Positions 1 through 6,650 of a stretch of 10,254 bases of DNA are shown here, in pieces (positions within the stretch are counted from its first letter, which is position 1; every line of letters begins with the position of its first letter). The translations under genes and the position numbers were made by a program. The DNA comes from Chloroflexota bacterium (GTDB lineage: Bacteria > Chloroflexota > Anaerolineae > B4-G1), in the NCBI GenBank assembly GCA_003648085.1, contig QMOC01000039.1, positions 1 to 10,254 of the forward strand, written 5' to 3'. The notes below the pieces were generated by a model. The model was not told where the DNA came from. It worked only from the letters and a program-made list of their open reading frames with translations, and ran no database searches.

Positions 1-615
1 GCCGAAGAGTCAGAAACAGTGATTGAAGCCGCAGAGCCCCAGGCCGAAGAAAGGGTTGAGGAATCGGAGACCGAGGTATCCGAACCTCAAGACAACCGTG
101 CTTGGTACGTCATCCATTGCTACTCCGGCTACGAAAATAAGGTCAAGCACAACCTGGAACAACGCATTGAGACAATGCAGATGCAGGATAAAATCTTCCA
201 GGTTGTGGTCCCGACTGAGGACGAAATCGAGGTCCGTGACGGGAAGCGGCGGGTCGTCGAACGGCGTGTCTTTCCAGGCTATATCCTGGTGCAGATGATT
301 ATGACCGACGACTCCTGGTACGTGGTGCGCAATACGCCGGGTGTGACCGGATTCGTAGGGATGGGGAACGTGCCGACGCCTCTGCGCCCGGAAGAGGTCC
401 AGGCCATTATGAAGCGTATGGAGGCTGAGGCCCCTAAGATCAAGGTCACCTTCAAACCGGGGCAGAAAGTGCGCATCATTGATGGCCCCTTCAACGAGTT
501 CATTGGCGTAGTGGATGAGATTGATATGGAACGGGCCAAAGTGCAGGTGCTGATTTCCTTCTTCGGTCGCGAGACACCGGTCGAACTTGACTTCCTACAG
601 GTGGAGAAAGCCTGA
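1..615 (+). CDS. nusG: Transcription termination/antitermination factor NusG, 5' end outside window
   Basis: NusG binds the RNA polymerase clamp helices, affects pausing and Rho termination, and can link polymerase to the ribosome. The NGN domain begins near W29 (counted from the GTG at 19), with the stretch NRAWYVIHCYSGYENKV and later the family motif VFPGYILVQM followed by NTPGVTGFVG. A C-terminal KOW domain follows (FKPGQKVRIIDGPF, then ISFFGRETPVELDF). The end is TGA followed at once by an in-frame TAG. A GTG at 19 could serve as a start, but the frame is open to base 1, has no clear ribosome binding site, and keeps the same Glu-rich composition upstream, so the true start is probably outside the window. 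At least 30 acidic residues precede the NGN domain, more than in classical NusG. The next gene is rplK after 51 bases, the usual order. Confidence 0.96.
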   Translation, partial: AEESETVIEAAEPQAEERVEESETEVSEPQDNRAWYVIHCYSGYENKVKHNLEQRIETMQMQDKIFQVVVPTEDEIEVRDGKRRVVERRVFPGYILVQMIMTDDSWYVVRNTPGVTGFVGMGNVPTPLRPEEVQAIMKRMEAEAPKIKVTFKPGQKVRIIDGPFNEFIGVVDEIDMERAKVQVLISFFGRETPVELDFLQVEKA

Positions 616-627
616 TAGAACAGAGCA

Positions 628-649
628 TTTGTGTTCGTTTTGTGTTCGT
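628..649 (+). repeat. Tandem 11-nt direct repeat in the rplK leader
   Basis: The 51-base nusG-rplK gap holds two exact adjacent copies of tttgtgttcgt (628-638 and 639-649), ending 17 bases before the rplK ATG. In many bacteria L1 represses the rplK-rplA mRNA by binding a leader structure, so this leader is where an operator could lie. I do not see a convincing L1-binding fold and make no functional claim. Confidence 0.6.
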
Positions 650-666
650 GATGGAGATGGAGGAGA

Positions 667-1089
667 ATGAAGAAGATCAAAGCAGTTGTGAAGTTACAGA
701 TCGAGGCTGGCAAGGCCAATCCGGCCCCCCCGGTTGGGCCTGCACTGGCGCAGCATGGCATCAACTTGATGCAATTCTGCAAGGAGTATAATGCGCGCAC
801 TGCGGGTCAGATAGGGAACATCATTCCTGCCGAGATCACTATTTATCATGATAAAACCTTCAAGTTTGTGCTCAAAACGCCGCCCACGCCCGATTTGCTG
901 CGCAAGGCGGCTGGCGTGGAGCGTGGCTCAGCCGAGCCCAATAGAGAGAAAGTGGGAAGTATCACCCGTGCTCAGTTGGAGGAGATTGCTAAGTTGAAGA
1001 TGAAAGATCTGAACGCCATCAGTCTGGAAGGTGCGATACGACAGATTGAAGGTACTGCGCGGAGTATGGGGATCGAAATCGTAGATTAG
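667..1089 (+). CDS. rplK: 50S ribosomal protein L11
   Basis: L11 binds the GTPase-associated region of 23S rRNA at the base of the L7/L12 stalk and acts in factor-dependent GTP hydrolysis. The 140 residues match the family length. The N-terminal domain carries the proline-rich stretch [20 protein letters not shown] (about residues 18-37), the region that contacts thiostrepton-class antibiotics in characterised L11 proteins. The C-terminal RNA-binding half includes [17 protein letters not shown] and ends RSMGIEIVD. The start is ATG at 667, preceded by the purine-rich stretch ggagatggaggaga (653-666), whose GGAG at 653-656 is well spaced. The frame upstream offers no better start. It is co-directional with nusG (51-base gap) and rplA (77-base gap), and is probably co-transcribed with both. 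Confidence 0.98.
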   Translation: MKKIKAVVKLQIEAGKANPAPPVGPALAQHGINLMQFCKEYNARTAGQIGNIIPAEITIYHDKTFKFVLKTPPTPDLLRKAAGVERGSAEPNREKVGSITRAQLEEIAKLKMKDLNAISLEGAIRQIEGTARSMGIEIVD

Positions 1090-1097
1090 GAGAAACC

Positions 1098-1124
1098 CTT
1101 GCGAAGGTTCTCAACCTTCGCGAG
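1098..1124 (+). repeat. Perfect 9-bp hairpin between rplK and rplA
   Basis: gcgaaggtt (1101-1109) and aaccttcgc (1113-1121) form a perfect 9-bp stem with the 3-base loop ctc. Adding a U-G wobble and two further pairs extends it to 12 bp (1098-1124). No T-run follows, so it does not look like an intrinsic terminator. It sits 42 bases before the rplA start. It could be a dispersed palindromic repeat or an mRNA processing or stability element; the sequence alone does not decide. Confidence 0.7.
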
Positions 1125-1166
1125 ATGTGGGAGGGCACAGCCCGTCAGAACCACACGGGAGGAATC

Positions 1167-1886
1167 ATGCCAAAACGAGGGAAAAAATACCGCGAAGCCC
1201 TGGAGAAAGTAGACCGCATGCGGCTCTATCCGCCACGGGAGGCGTTGGAACTGGTAAAAGAGACCAGTTATACCAACTTCGATGCTACGGTGGATACACA
1301 TTTCCGCTTGGGTGTAGACCCCCGCCATGCCGACCAGCAAGTACGCGGTGTGGTCCTGCTACCCCACGGCCTGGGCAAGAAGGTACGGGTGTTGGTCTTC
1401 GCTGCCGGTGAGGCGGCGAAAATCGCTCAGGAGGCGGGCGCTGATTACATAGCCTCCGACGACGAGTGGATTAAAAAGATACAAGACGGCTGGACGGATT
1501 TTGATGTGGCTATCGCCGTGCCGGAGATGATGGGTAAGGTGGGGCGATTGGGACGCATATTGGGTCCGCGGGGGCTGATGCCCAATCCCAAGGCCGGTAC
1601 AATAGCGCCAGCCGATGACCTGCCCCGTCTGATCCGGGAGGCAAAGGCGGGCCGCGTGGAGTTCCGTGTGGATAAAGGCGCCAACTTGCACATGCCCATT
1701 GGCAAGGTCAGTTTCCCAATTGAGACACTACTCGACAACTTCGCGGCGGTAGTGGACGCGGTCAAGAAAGCCAGGCCACCTGCCAGTAAAGGGACGTATA
1801 TCCGCCGCATCACAGTTGCGTCCTCGATGGGGCCAGGCATCAAGGTGGATCCAATTCAAGCCCAAGCGTTGGAGGTTTCGTTCTAA
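1167..1886 (+). CDS. rplA: 50S ribosomal protein L1
   Basis: L1 forms the mobile L1 stalk of the large subunit, which helps release E-site tRNA, and in many bacteria represses its own operon by binding the mRNA. The 239 residues fit the family. The signature [13 protein letters not shown] lies at 133-145, preceded by [13 protein letters not shown]. The C-terminal domain-I strand holds [25 protein letters not shown] sequence (208-228). The chosen start is ATG at 1167, giving [12 protein letters not shown], typical of L1, with ggagg at 1158-1162 just upstream. An in-frame ATG at 1125 would add 14 residues but lies at the edge of the hairpin at 1098-1124 and has no ribosome binding site. The gene ends in TAA, and a 425-base regulatory and repeat-rich gap follows. 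Confidence 0.98.
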   Translation: MPKRGKKYREALEKVDRMRLYPPREALELVKETSYTNFDATVDTHFRLGVDPRHADQQVRGVVLLPHGLGKKVRVLVFAAGEAAKIAQEAGADYIASDDEWIKKIQDGWTDFDVAIAVPEMMGKVGRLGRILGPRGLMPNPKAGTIAPADDLPRLIREAKAGRVEFRVDKGANLHMPIGKVSFPIETLLDNFAAVVDAVKKARPPASKGTYIRRITVASSMGPGIKVDPIQAQALEVSF

Positions 1887-1905
1887 AGTCGTTCAAATAA
1901 CATGC

Positions 1906-1984
1906 TGGGCACTGGCGATTTTACTCGTAGTAACGACTTCAGTCGTTCAAAGCGAGGTCAGAGCGACTGAAGTCGCCACTACAG
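1906..1984 (+). mobile_element. 79-bp MITE-like palindromic element (copy A), between rplA and the L10 leader
   Basis: Bases 1912-1982 match 3323-3393 at 69 of 71 positions, in the same orientation. Inside, a 19-base arm (1927-1945, gtagtaacgacttcagtcg) pairs with 1964-1982 apart from two mismatches, around an 18-base loop. The word taacatg occurs just before the element (1898-1904) and just after it (1985-1991). When copies A and B are aligned, the left word occupies the same place as copy B's 8-bp flanking repeat (1898-1905 against 3309-3316), so target duplication is more likely than chance. The right terminal repeat seen in copy B is missing here, so this copy is either a shortened or an alternative short form. 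It has no coding capacity and would need a transposase supplied elsewhere. Confidence 0.65.
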
Positions 1985-1990
1985 TAACAT

Positions 1991-2048
1991 GTAGCCGAAG
2001 ACAGCAGGTGCGCCCCAGGGCGCTTAAATCTGGCCTGCCGAGGCGAGA
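1991..2048 (+). promoter_or_regulatory. Ribosomal protein L10 leader RNA (rplJL autoregulatory site)
   Basis: This matches the conserved core of the L10 leader RNA family, to which L10 (or the L10-L12 complex) binds to repress rplJL. The conserved word gccgaagacagcaggtg starts at 1994, and its partner cctgccgaggc is at 2034-2044. Visible pairings are gcc (1994-1996) with ggc (2042-2044) and gcagg (2004-2008) with cctgc (2034-2038), separated by the purine-rich internal loop gaagaca/cga that forms the kink-turn-like protein site. An inner hairpin gcgcc-ccag-ggcgc (2010-2023) caps it. The position, upstream of rplJ, is as expected. The distance to the rplJ start (about 265 bases) is unusually long because of the repeats at 2138-2287. 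Confidence 0.85.
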
Positions 2049-2081
2049 CACGATCATCCTTGTGTGAGTCGGGTGGAAAAT

Positions 2082-2112
2082 GTCCCTGCGTCGGCACGGC
2101 GCAGGGACTTTT
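2082..2112 (+). terminator. Terminator-like hairpin of the L10 leader (attenuator)
   Basis: gtccctgcg (2082-2090) pairs perfectly with cgcagggac (2100-2108). Three more inner pairs (t·g, c-g, g-c) leave the triloop gca, giving a 12-bp stem. TTTT (2109-2112) and then actttc follow, as in an intrinsic terminator. Coming 34 bases after the L10 leader core and before rplJ, it is well placed to act as an attenuator that lowers rplJL transcription when free L10 is in excess, as in other bacteria with this leader. The T-run is short and interrupted, so termination may be partial. Confidence 0.75.
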
Positions 2113-2137
2113 ACTTTCGAGTGTATCGAAAAAATCA

Positions 2138-2287
2138 GGTGGAGGCCCGGCTTTAGCCGGGAAATCCCCACCGAAGCGGGGCTTCCGGGTGGAGGTCCGG
2201 CTTTAGCCGGGGAACCCCCGCTGAAGCGGGGCTTCCGGGTGGAGGTCCGGCTTTAGCCGGGGAACCCCCGCTGAAGCGGGGCTTCCG
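2138..2287 (+). repeat. Three 50-bp tandem units, each with two hairpins, in the rplJ leader
   Basis: Units lie at 2138-2187, 2188-2237 and 2238-2287, with a period of exactly 50. Units 2 and 3 are identical; unit 1 differs at five positions. Each unit contains ccggct-tt-agccgg and, in units 2 and 3, ccccgct-ga-agcgggg, so the array can form up to six GC-rich stems. In unit 1 the second stem carries two mismatches. The identity of units 2 and 3 points to recent duplication or conversion. There are no unique spacers, so it is not a CRISPR array. The array fills the space between the attenuator and the rplJ Shine-Dalgarno, which begins 8 bases after it ends. Confidence 0.93.
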
Positions 2288-2294
2288 GTTTCGG

Positions 2295-2305
2295 AAAGGA
2301 GGTGA
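2295..2305 (+). promoter_or_regulatory. Near-perfect Shine-Dalgarno that fixes the rplJ TTG start
   Basis: AAAGGAGGTGA is fully complementary to the usual 16S rRNA 3' end. It stands 9 bases (from AGGAGG) before TTG at 2312. This spacing is what supports the TTG as the start. A small stem ttccg-gttt-cggaa (2283-2296) abuts it and overlaps only its first two bases. Confidence 0.9.
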
Positions 2306-2311
2306 GCAGAA

Positions 2312-2884
2312 TTGGCAATTTCGAAGCAGCGGAAGGCTGAACTCGTCACGCAGTACATCGAGCAACTCAAGCAGAGCCAGGGGATTATCCTGGCCGACTA
2401 CCGCGGGTTGAGCGTGGATGATATGAACCAGATCAGGCGCACAGTGCGCCCCCTGGGTGGCAAATTCCAGGTGGTCAAGAACCGACTGCTGGCGCTGGCC
2501 TTGAAGGAAGTGGGGCTATCACTGCCAGAAGAATGGCTAGTTGGACCAACAGCCATTGGTTTCTGCCACGAGGAGGTCCCACCGGTGGCCAAAGCATTGA
2601 GGGATGCGACAAAGGAGTTGGAGGTACTGCGCATCAAAGGCGGACTGGTGGGTACGTCGGTGATTTCGGCCAAGCAGGTGTACGCCATCGCCGATCTCCC
2701 ATCGCGGGAGGTGCTTCTGGCCCAGGTACTCGGCACCATCAATGCCCCGGCCACCCGGTTGGCCGGCGTTATCGCCAGTGGCATCCGACAGGTCCTTAAC
2801 GTCCTACAAGCCTACGTGGACAAACTGCAAGAGTCGGGCTCTACGCCCGGTATCGGGATGGAGCAGGCCGCTGAGCCTGCCTGA
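2312..2884 (+). CDS. rplJ: 50S ribosomal protein L10
   Basis: L10 anchors L7/L12 dimers to the ribosome through its C-terminal helix and binds 23S rRNA next to L11. The N-terminal domain shows AISKQRKAELV, the conserved ADYRGLSV (28-35), and KFQVVKNRLLALAL (51-64), the basic RNA-contact segment. The middle has KGGLVG (109-114) and IADLPSREVLLAQVLG (126-141), then a long amphipathic helix from about 147 to 173 that should carry the L7/L12 sites. At 190 residues it is somewhat longer than typical L10 (about 165-175); the excess is a low-complexity tail after residue 174. The start is TTG, chosen for its excellent Shine-Dalgarno and because it gives the canonical N-terminus. The upstream L10 leader predicts feedback control. 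rplL follows after 49 bases. Confidence 0.97.
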   Translation: MAISKQRKAELVTQYIEQLKQSQGIILADYRGLSVDDMNQIRRTVRPLGGKFQVVKNRLLALALKEVGLSLPEEWLVGPTAIGFCHEEVPPVAKALRDATKELEVLRIKGGLVGTSVISAKQVYAIADLPSREVLLAQVLGTINAPATRLAGVIASGIRQVLNVLQAYVDKLQESGSTPGIGMEQAAEPA

Positions 2885-2933
2885 GTATCATCAGATCACA
2901 AGCGCATAAGCGCCTAAAGGAGGAACAGAAACT

Positions 2934-3311
2934 ATGGCAGACCTAGAAAAGATCGCGGAAGAGATCAGCAAACTCTCGTTGCTGGAAGCATCTGAGTTGG
3001 TCAAGATGCTGGAGGATAAATTGGGGGTGAGCGCGGCAGCACCAGTAGCAGTGGCTGCTATGCCCGCTGCGGCAGCCGAGGCCGCACCTGAGGAGGAAAA
3101 GACCGAATTCGATGTTATCCTCAAGGAGATCGGCCCCAAGAAGATCGAAGTAATCAAGGCTGTGCGGCAACTCACGGCCCTGGGCTTGAAAGAATCCAAG
3201 GAGTTGGTGGACAGCGCGCCCAGCACTGTGCTGGAAGCCGTCTCTAAGGAAGCAGCCGAGGACGCCAAGTCCAAACTGGAGGCCGCCGGCGCCGTCGTGG
3301 AACTCAAATAG
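2934..3311 (+). CDS. rplL: 50S ribosomal protein L7/L12
   Basis: L7/L12 is the multicopy stalk protein that recruits and stimulates translational GTPases. The 125 residues divide as expected: an N-terminal dimerisation and L10-binding part (about 1-30, [20 protein letters not shown]), an Ala/Pro/Glu-rich flexible hinge (about 31-54), and a C-terminal factor-binding domain (about 55-125) with [20 protein letters not shown] (69-88) and ending [13 protein letters not shown] at 2934 has AGGAGG 10 bases upstream (2918-2923). The stop TAG (3309-3311) is the first three bases of an 8-bp direct repeat that flanks an inserted element, so the insertion came directly against the end of the gene without changing the protein. 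No rpoB follows. Confidence 0.98.
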   Translation: MADLEKIAEEISKLSLLEASELVKMLEDKLGVSAAAPVAVAAMPAAAAEAAPEEEKTEFDVILKEIGPKKIEVIKAVRQLTALGLKESKELVDSAPSTVLEAVSKEAAEDAKSKLEAAGAVVELK

Positions 3312-3316
3312 ACAAC

Positions 3317-3466
3317 AGGACTCTGGCGATTTTGCTCGTAGTAACGACTTCAGTCGTTCAAAGCGAGATCAGAGCGACTGAAGTCGCCACTACGACCCCC
3401 ATATCTTGTGGTTCATCAGCCGTCATACCGCAAATGTGGAGGGCTCCAAAATTCGCCAGACTCCGG
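3317..3466 (+). mobile_element. 150-bp MITE-like element (copy B) with terminal inverted repeats and 8-bp target duplication
   Basis: The left end ggactctggcgattttg (3318-3334) is the inverse of the right end at 3447-3464 apart from one substitution and one inserted base. The element is bracketed by perfect direct repeats TAGACAAC at 3309-3316 and 3467-3474, the pattern left by a transposase that makes 8-bp target duplications. Inside is a 21-base palindromic arm pair (3336-3356 with 3375-3395, two mismatches). There is no ORF of note. The left 71 bases are shared with copy A. Terminal GG and an 8-bp duplication are compatible with several IS families, so I do not assign one. No canonical T-run terminator for rplL is visible in this 211-base convergent gap; the hairpin might fill that role. 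Confidence 0.8.
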
Positions 3467-3522
3467 TAGACAACCTCATCACCAGGCAGAGGAAGCGGTT
3501 GGGTTCCGGGAGAGGGAGGTTT

Positions 3523-6330
3523 CTAGGCCGTAACCGCTGCCACGCGCTGCCGGGCACGTAAGCGCATGATGGCCTTGGTGATCTCGGCGGCGATGCCAGG
3601 TACCAGCAGCAGTGGCAGGACGACAGTCCACTCCCGGACGCCCAGTGGCACTGTCTCGAAAATGGGCTGGAAGAAAGGGATGTAGACCACGCTGAGCAGC
3701 AGGACAATGGAAAGGAGCACGGCGTATTGCATATACCTGTTGCTGAAGACACCCAGGCGGAACAGGGAGATACGCTCCGATCGGGCGGTGTAGGCTCGTA
3801 CCAGTTCAGAGGCCGAAAGGGTGACGAAAGCCATCGTCCGCGCCAGTGCCGGCTTCGCCGGGTCCCAGATCCAGCCGAGGTAGTAAGCGGTCAGCACGAC
3901 TGCAGTGATGGCGATGGTCTGCACGATTATGCCGACAACCATCAAGCGGTTGATGATCGGTTCATATACAGGACGTGGTGGCTGCTCCATGATGTCAGGG
4001 TCGCCTTTCTCCATCCCCAGCGCCAGTGCCGGTGCCCCATCGGTGAGCAGGTTGAGCCACAACAACTGGATGGCGGTCAGCGGCGGCGGCGAGCCGGCCA
4101 GAGTTGCCAAGAAGATGACCATAATCTCGGCCAGGTTACACGAGAGCAGGTAGTAAACAAACTTGCGGATGTTGGAGTAGATGATGCGTCCCTGCTCGAT
4201 GGCCGAGACGATGGAGGCGTAGTTATCGTCGGTGAGCACCATGTCGGCCGTCTCTTTAGAGACGTCGGTGCCGGTGATACCCATCGCCACGCCGATGTCG
4301 GCCCGCTTGAGAGCAGGGGCATCGTTGACGCCGTCGCCGGTCATAGCCACCACATGATCCCGCGCTTTAAGCGCCTCGACGATGCGTACCTTGTGCTGGG
4401 GGGAGACGCGGGCGAAAACGTCAATGTTATCAATGCGCTCGGCCAGTTGTTCGTCGGCGAGATCGTTCAACTCCGCGCCGGAGACCACCTCCCCCTCGGG
4501 CCGCAGCAGGCCGATCTCCTGTGCGATAGCACGGGCAGTATCGGGGTAGTCGCCTGTGACCATCAGCGTGCGGATGCCTGCTCGCCGCGCTTTATCTATC
4601 GCCGGTTTGACCTCCGGCCGGGCCGGATCCGTCATCGCCACCAACCCGATCAATGTCAAGTCTCTCTCAATCGTCTCAGCGCTGATCTCGGGCGGCAGTT
4701 CATCCAGGCGGCGATAGGCCACAGCCAGGACACGCAGTCCCTCACGCCCCAGGTCGCGGACAACGTTCTCGATGTGCTGACGCCGGCCCACCGTCAGCGA
4801 CACGTCTGCGCCGTTCTCCAGGAGGGCGTTGCAGAAAGGCAACATCACGTCGGGTGCACCCTTGACGTAGACAACGTATCCTCCCCCCTCCTGCGCAGGA
4901 AGGGCGTGGATGGTGCTCATGCGCTTGCGCTCACTATCGAAAGGCACCTCGGCCACGCGGGGTAGTCTCTTCTCGATCTCTTCGCGCCACAGGCCAGCCT
5001 TGGCCGCTGCCACCACCAACGCCCCCTCCGTCGGGTCACCTACCATGCGATATCGCTGGCCGTCCCCATCGGAACCGAGCGGTTCCAGTTGAGCGTCGGA
5101 GCAAAGCAGGCCGCCGGTGAGCAAAGACATGATTTCGGTGTTGTCGTGCGGGTCGGCCGGTTTGCCGTAGTTGGTGAACTTGCCCGCGGGATGATACCCC
5201 TCGCCGCTCACGTCCAGCCGCAGGTTGGCCACGTAGAGCCGCACGGCCATCATTTCATTTTGGGTCAGCGTGCCGGTCTTATCGGAGCAGATGACGGTGG
5301 CCGAGCCCAGCGTCTCCACCGCCGGCAGGCGGCGGATGAGAGCGTTGCGCCGCACCATCTCACGCATTCCCAACGCCAGGCAGATGGTGACGACGGCGGG
5401 CAATCCCTCCGGAACGGCGGCGATCGCCAGGCTGACCGCGACGATGAACAAATCTATAATCTGCTGTTTGGTCTGCACCAGGTAGGGGATCAGCCCCTGG
5501 TTGATGAGGAGAGAGATATTGGTATCCTGGATGAGCGTCTCGATGAAGACGATGCCGCAGATGGAGAGCGAACCCCAACCCAGCCACTTGCCGAGTTGGT
5601 CGAGACGACGTTGCAGCGGCGTTGGCTCCGGCTCGTAGGACTGGATCATCTCGGCGATGATGCCCATTTGCGTCTGCATCCCGGTGGCGGTGACGATGCC
5701 CTCCCCCCGCCCGTAGGTGACGGTGGTGCCCATGAAGGCGCAGTTGATCCGATCCCCCAGGGACACGTCCTCCGATAGCGTCACATTGGCCACCTTTTCC
5801 ACCGGCACCGATTCGCCCGTGAGCGACGCCTCGTCAATCTTGAGGTTGACGCTCTCGACGAGACGCAGGTCGGCCGGGACGTAGTTGCCGGCTTCGAGGA
5901 AGACGATATCGCCGGGCACCAGTTCGCGGGCCGGGATGGTGACACGGTGACCGTTACGTAGCACATGAGCGTCGGGAGCGGCCATCTTCTTGAGCGCCGC
6001 CAGTGCCTCCTCCGCCTTGCTCTCCTGAACCACGCCCAGCACAGCGTTGAGGACGACGATGGCCATAATTGCGCCCGCCTCTATCATCTCTCCTAGCAGA
6101 ATAGAGACGACGGCGGAGACGATGAGGATGATGACGACGAAACTCTGAAACTGCCCCAGCAATAGTTGCCAGAACCCGGGTCGGGGCCGCTCAGCCAGTT
6201 CATTGGGGCCATATTGGGCCAGGCGAGCCTCTGCTTCAGCCGATGTGAGTCCGGTCGCAGGGTCGGTGCCCAGAGCCTCGGCTACCTCCTGAACAGGGCG
6301 GCTATGCCACGGGGTTGTCTCTAAACCCAT
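3523..6330 (-). CDS. P-type Ca2+-transporting ATPase (P2A/SERCA-like)
   Basis: A membrane pump that uses ATP, through a phospho-aspartate, to export cations, most likely Ca2+. The order is an N-terminal cation-ATPase domain (EVAEALGTD... YGPNEL, 15-44), about ten membrane segments, actuator TGES (171-174), phosphorylation site DKTGTLT with D350, nucleotide site [10 protein letters not shown] and KGAPD (K490), TGD (592-594) and hinge TGDGVND (664-670). Ion ligands match SERCA: E308 in AAVPEGLP (M4), N732 and E735 in SCNLAE (M5), N760, T763 and D764 in LNLLTDG (M6), with E842 in M8 a possible further ligand. Both Ca2+ sites therefore look present, unlike pumps with only one. The 935-residue length fits bacterial members. 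ATG at 6330 is preceded by GAGGAG with a short 3-base spacer, and a good promoter lies upstream. The gene converges on rplL and diverges from the kinase gene. Confidence 0.95.
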   Translation of the reverse strand: MGLETTPWHSRPVQEVAEALGTDPATGLTSAEAEARLAQYGPNELAERPRPGFWQLLLGQFQSFVVIILIVSAVVSILLGEMIEAGAIMAIVVLNAVLGVVQESKAEEALAALKKMAAPDAHVLRNGHRVTIPARELVPGDIVFLEAGNYVPADLRLVESVNLKIDEASLTGESVPVEKVANVTLSEDVSLGDRINCAFMGTTVTYGRGEGIVTATGMQTQMGIIAEMIQSYEPEPTPLQRRLDQLGKWLGWGSLSICGIVFIETLIQDTNISLLINQGLIPYLVQTKQQIIDLFIVAVSLAIAAVPEGLPAVVTICLALGMREMVRRNALIRRLPAVETLGSATVICSDKTGTLTQNEMMAVRLYVANLRLDVSGEGYHPAGKFTNYGKPADPHDNTEIMSLLTGGLLCSDAQLEPLGSDGDGQRYRMVGDPTEGALVVAAAKAGLWREEIEKRLPRVAEVPFDSERKRMSTIHALPAQEGGGYVVYVKGAPDVMLPFCNALLENGADVSLTVGRRQHIENVVRDLGREGLRVLAVAYRRLDELPPEISAETIERDLTLIGLVAMTDPARPEVKPAIDKARRAGIRTLMVTGDYPDTARAIAQEIGLLRPEGEVVSGAELNDLADEQLAERIDNIDVFARVSPQHKVRIVEALKARDHVVAMTGDGVNDAPALKRADIGVAMGITGTDVSKETADMVLTDDNYASIVSAIEQGRIIYSNIRKFVYYLLSCNLAEIMVIFLATLAGSPPPLTAIQLLWLNLLTDGAPALALGMEKGDPDIMEQPPRPVYEPIINRLMVVGIIVQTIAITAVVLTAYYLGWIWDPAKPALARTMAFVTLSASELVRAYTARSERISLFRLGVFSNRYMQYAVLLSIVLLLSVVYIPFFQPIFETVPLGVREWTVVLPLLLVPGIAAEITKAIMRLRARQRVAAVTA

Positions 6331-6370
6331 GCGCTCCTCGCTGTAACTGGTGAGATGTCATCGAGGGCCA

Positions 6371-6399
6371 ATTATAACACATTCACGCCGGGCAGTAAA
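6371..6399 (-). promoter_or_regulatory. Sigma-70-type promoter for the P-type ATPase
   Basis: Read on the minus strand, the -10 is a perfect TATAAT (6376 to 6371) preceded by TGT, an extended -10. The -35 is TTTACT (6399 to 6394, four of six matches to TTGACA), with a 17-base spacer. Transcription would start near 6364, leaving a leader of about 35 bases before the ATG at 6330. No operator is recognised. Confidence 0.75.
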
Positions 6400-6487
6400 G
6401 AGGTGCAAGTGAAGTACAGGGAATGTTTAGAGCGTCGTCTGGGCACCGGTCATCTCCGAAAAGTCGTTGCCGGTTTCTCGCACATCC

Positions 6488-6596
6488 GCCCGGCGGTGAA
6501 CCACCGGGCTCAACCGGCAAAGCCCTGCGGGCTCATCTCAGCCCCGAAGGGGCTTTGCTTGTGAGCCGGAGGCTTGAGCGCAGCGCAGCCTCCGGC
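6488..6596. repeat. Cluster of palindromes in the divergent intergenic region
   Basis: Four hairpins follow one another: 6488-6497 with 6500-6509 (one mismatch in ten pairs); agccc-tgc-gggct (6521-6533); agcccc-gaa-ggggct (6540-6554); and gccggaggct (6565-6574) with agcctccggc (6587-6596), a perfect 10-bp stem with a 12-base loop. An alternative stem gcaaagcc (6517-6524) with ggctttgc (6551-6558) would enclose the two middle hairpins. In the whole 377-base gap (6331-6707) I see two promoters and this cluster but no gene. The cluster lies between promoters that fire away from it, so neither main transcript should contain it. It is probably a dispersed repeat. Confidence 0.85.
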
Positions 6597-6621
6597 GGGC
6601 GGGAATGGTACAAAGAGAGCA

Positions 6622-6650
6622 TTGACTTTTGTGTGAGGTTACGTTATACT
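6622..6650 (+). promoter_or_regulatory. Sigma-70-type promoter for the sensor kinase
   Basis: TTGACT (6622-6627) and TATACT (6645-6650) are separated by exactly 17 bases, each matching the consensus at five of six positions. Transcription would start near 6657, about 50 bases before the GTG start at 6708. Confidence 0.82.

Noticed and set aside
1125..1166. In-frame upstream ATG that would extend L1 by 14 residues
   Set aside because: It lies against the hairpin at 1098-1124, has no ribosome binding site, and encodes residues unlike L1. ATG 1167 has ggagg and gives the canonical N-terminus.
2138..2287. CRISPR-like repeat array
   Set aside because: The units are contiguous with a 50-bp period, have no variable spacers, and no cas genes are near.
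3472..3521. Possible bidirectional terminator from aacctc (3472-3477) and gaggtt (3516-3521)
   Set aside because: Only six pairs separated by a long loop, and no T-run on the rplL side.
3727..4965. Long open frame (412 codons) on the + strand opposite the ATPase
   Set aside because: It is antisense to a well-supported P-type ATPase with every family motif. Its translation is His/Gln/Arg/Asp-rich low-complexity sequence, a shadow of the high-GC coding strand.
6419..6607. gggaatg at 6419-6425 and 6601-6607 as a possible target duplication around the palindrome cluster
   Set aside because: Only seven bases match, and no terminal inverted repeat is found just inside them, so chance is a sufficient explanation.
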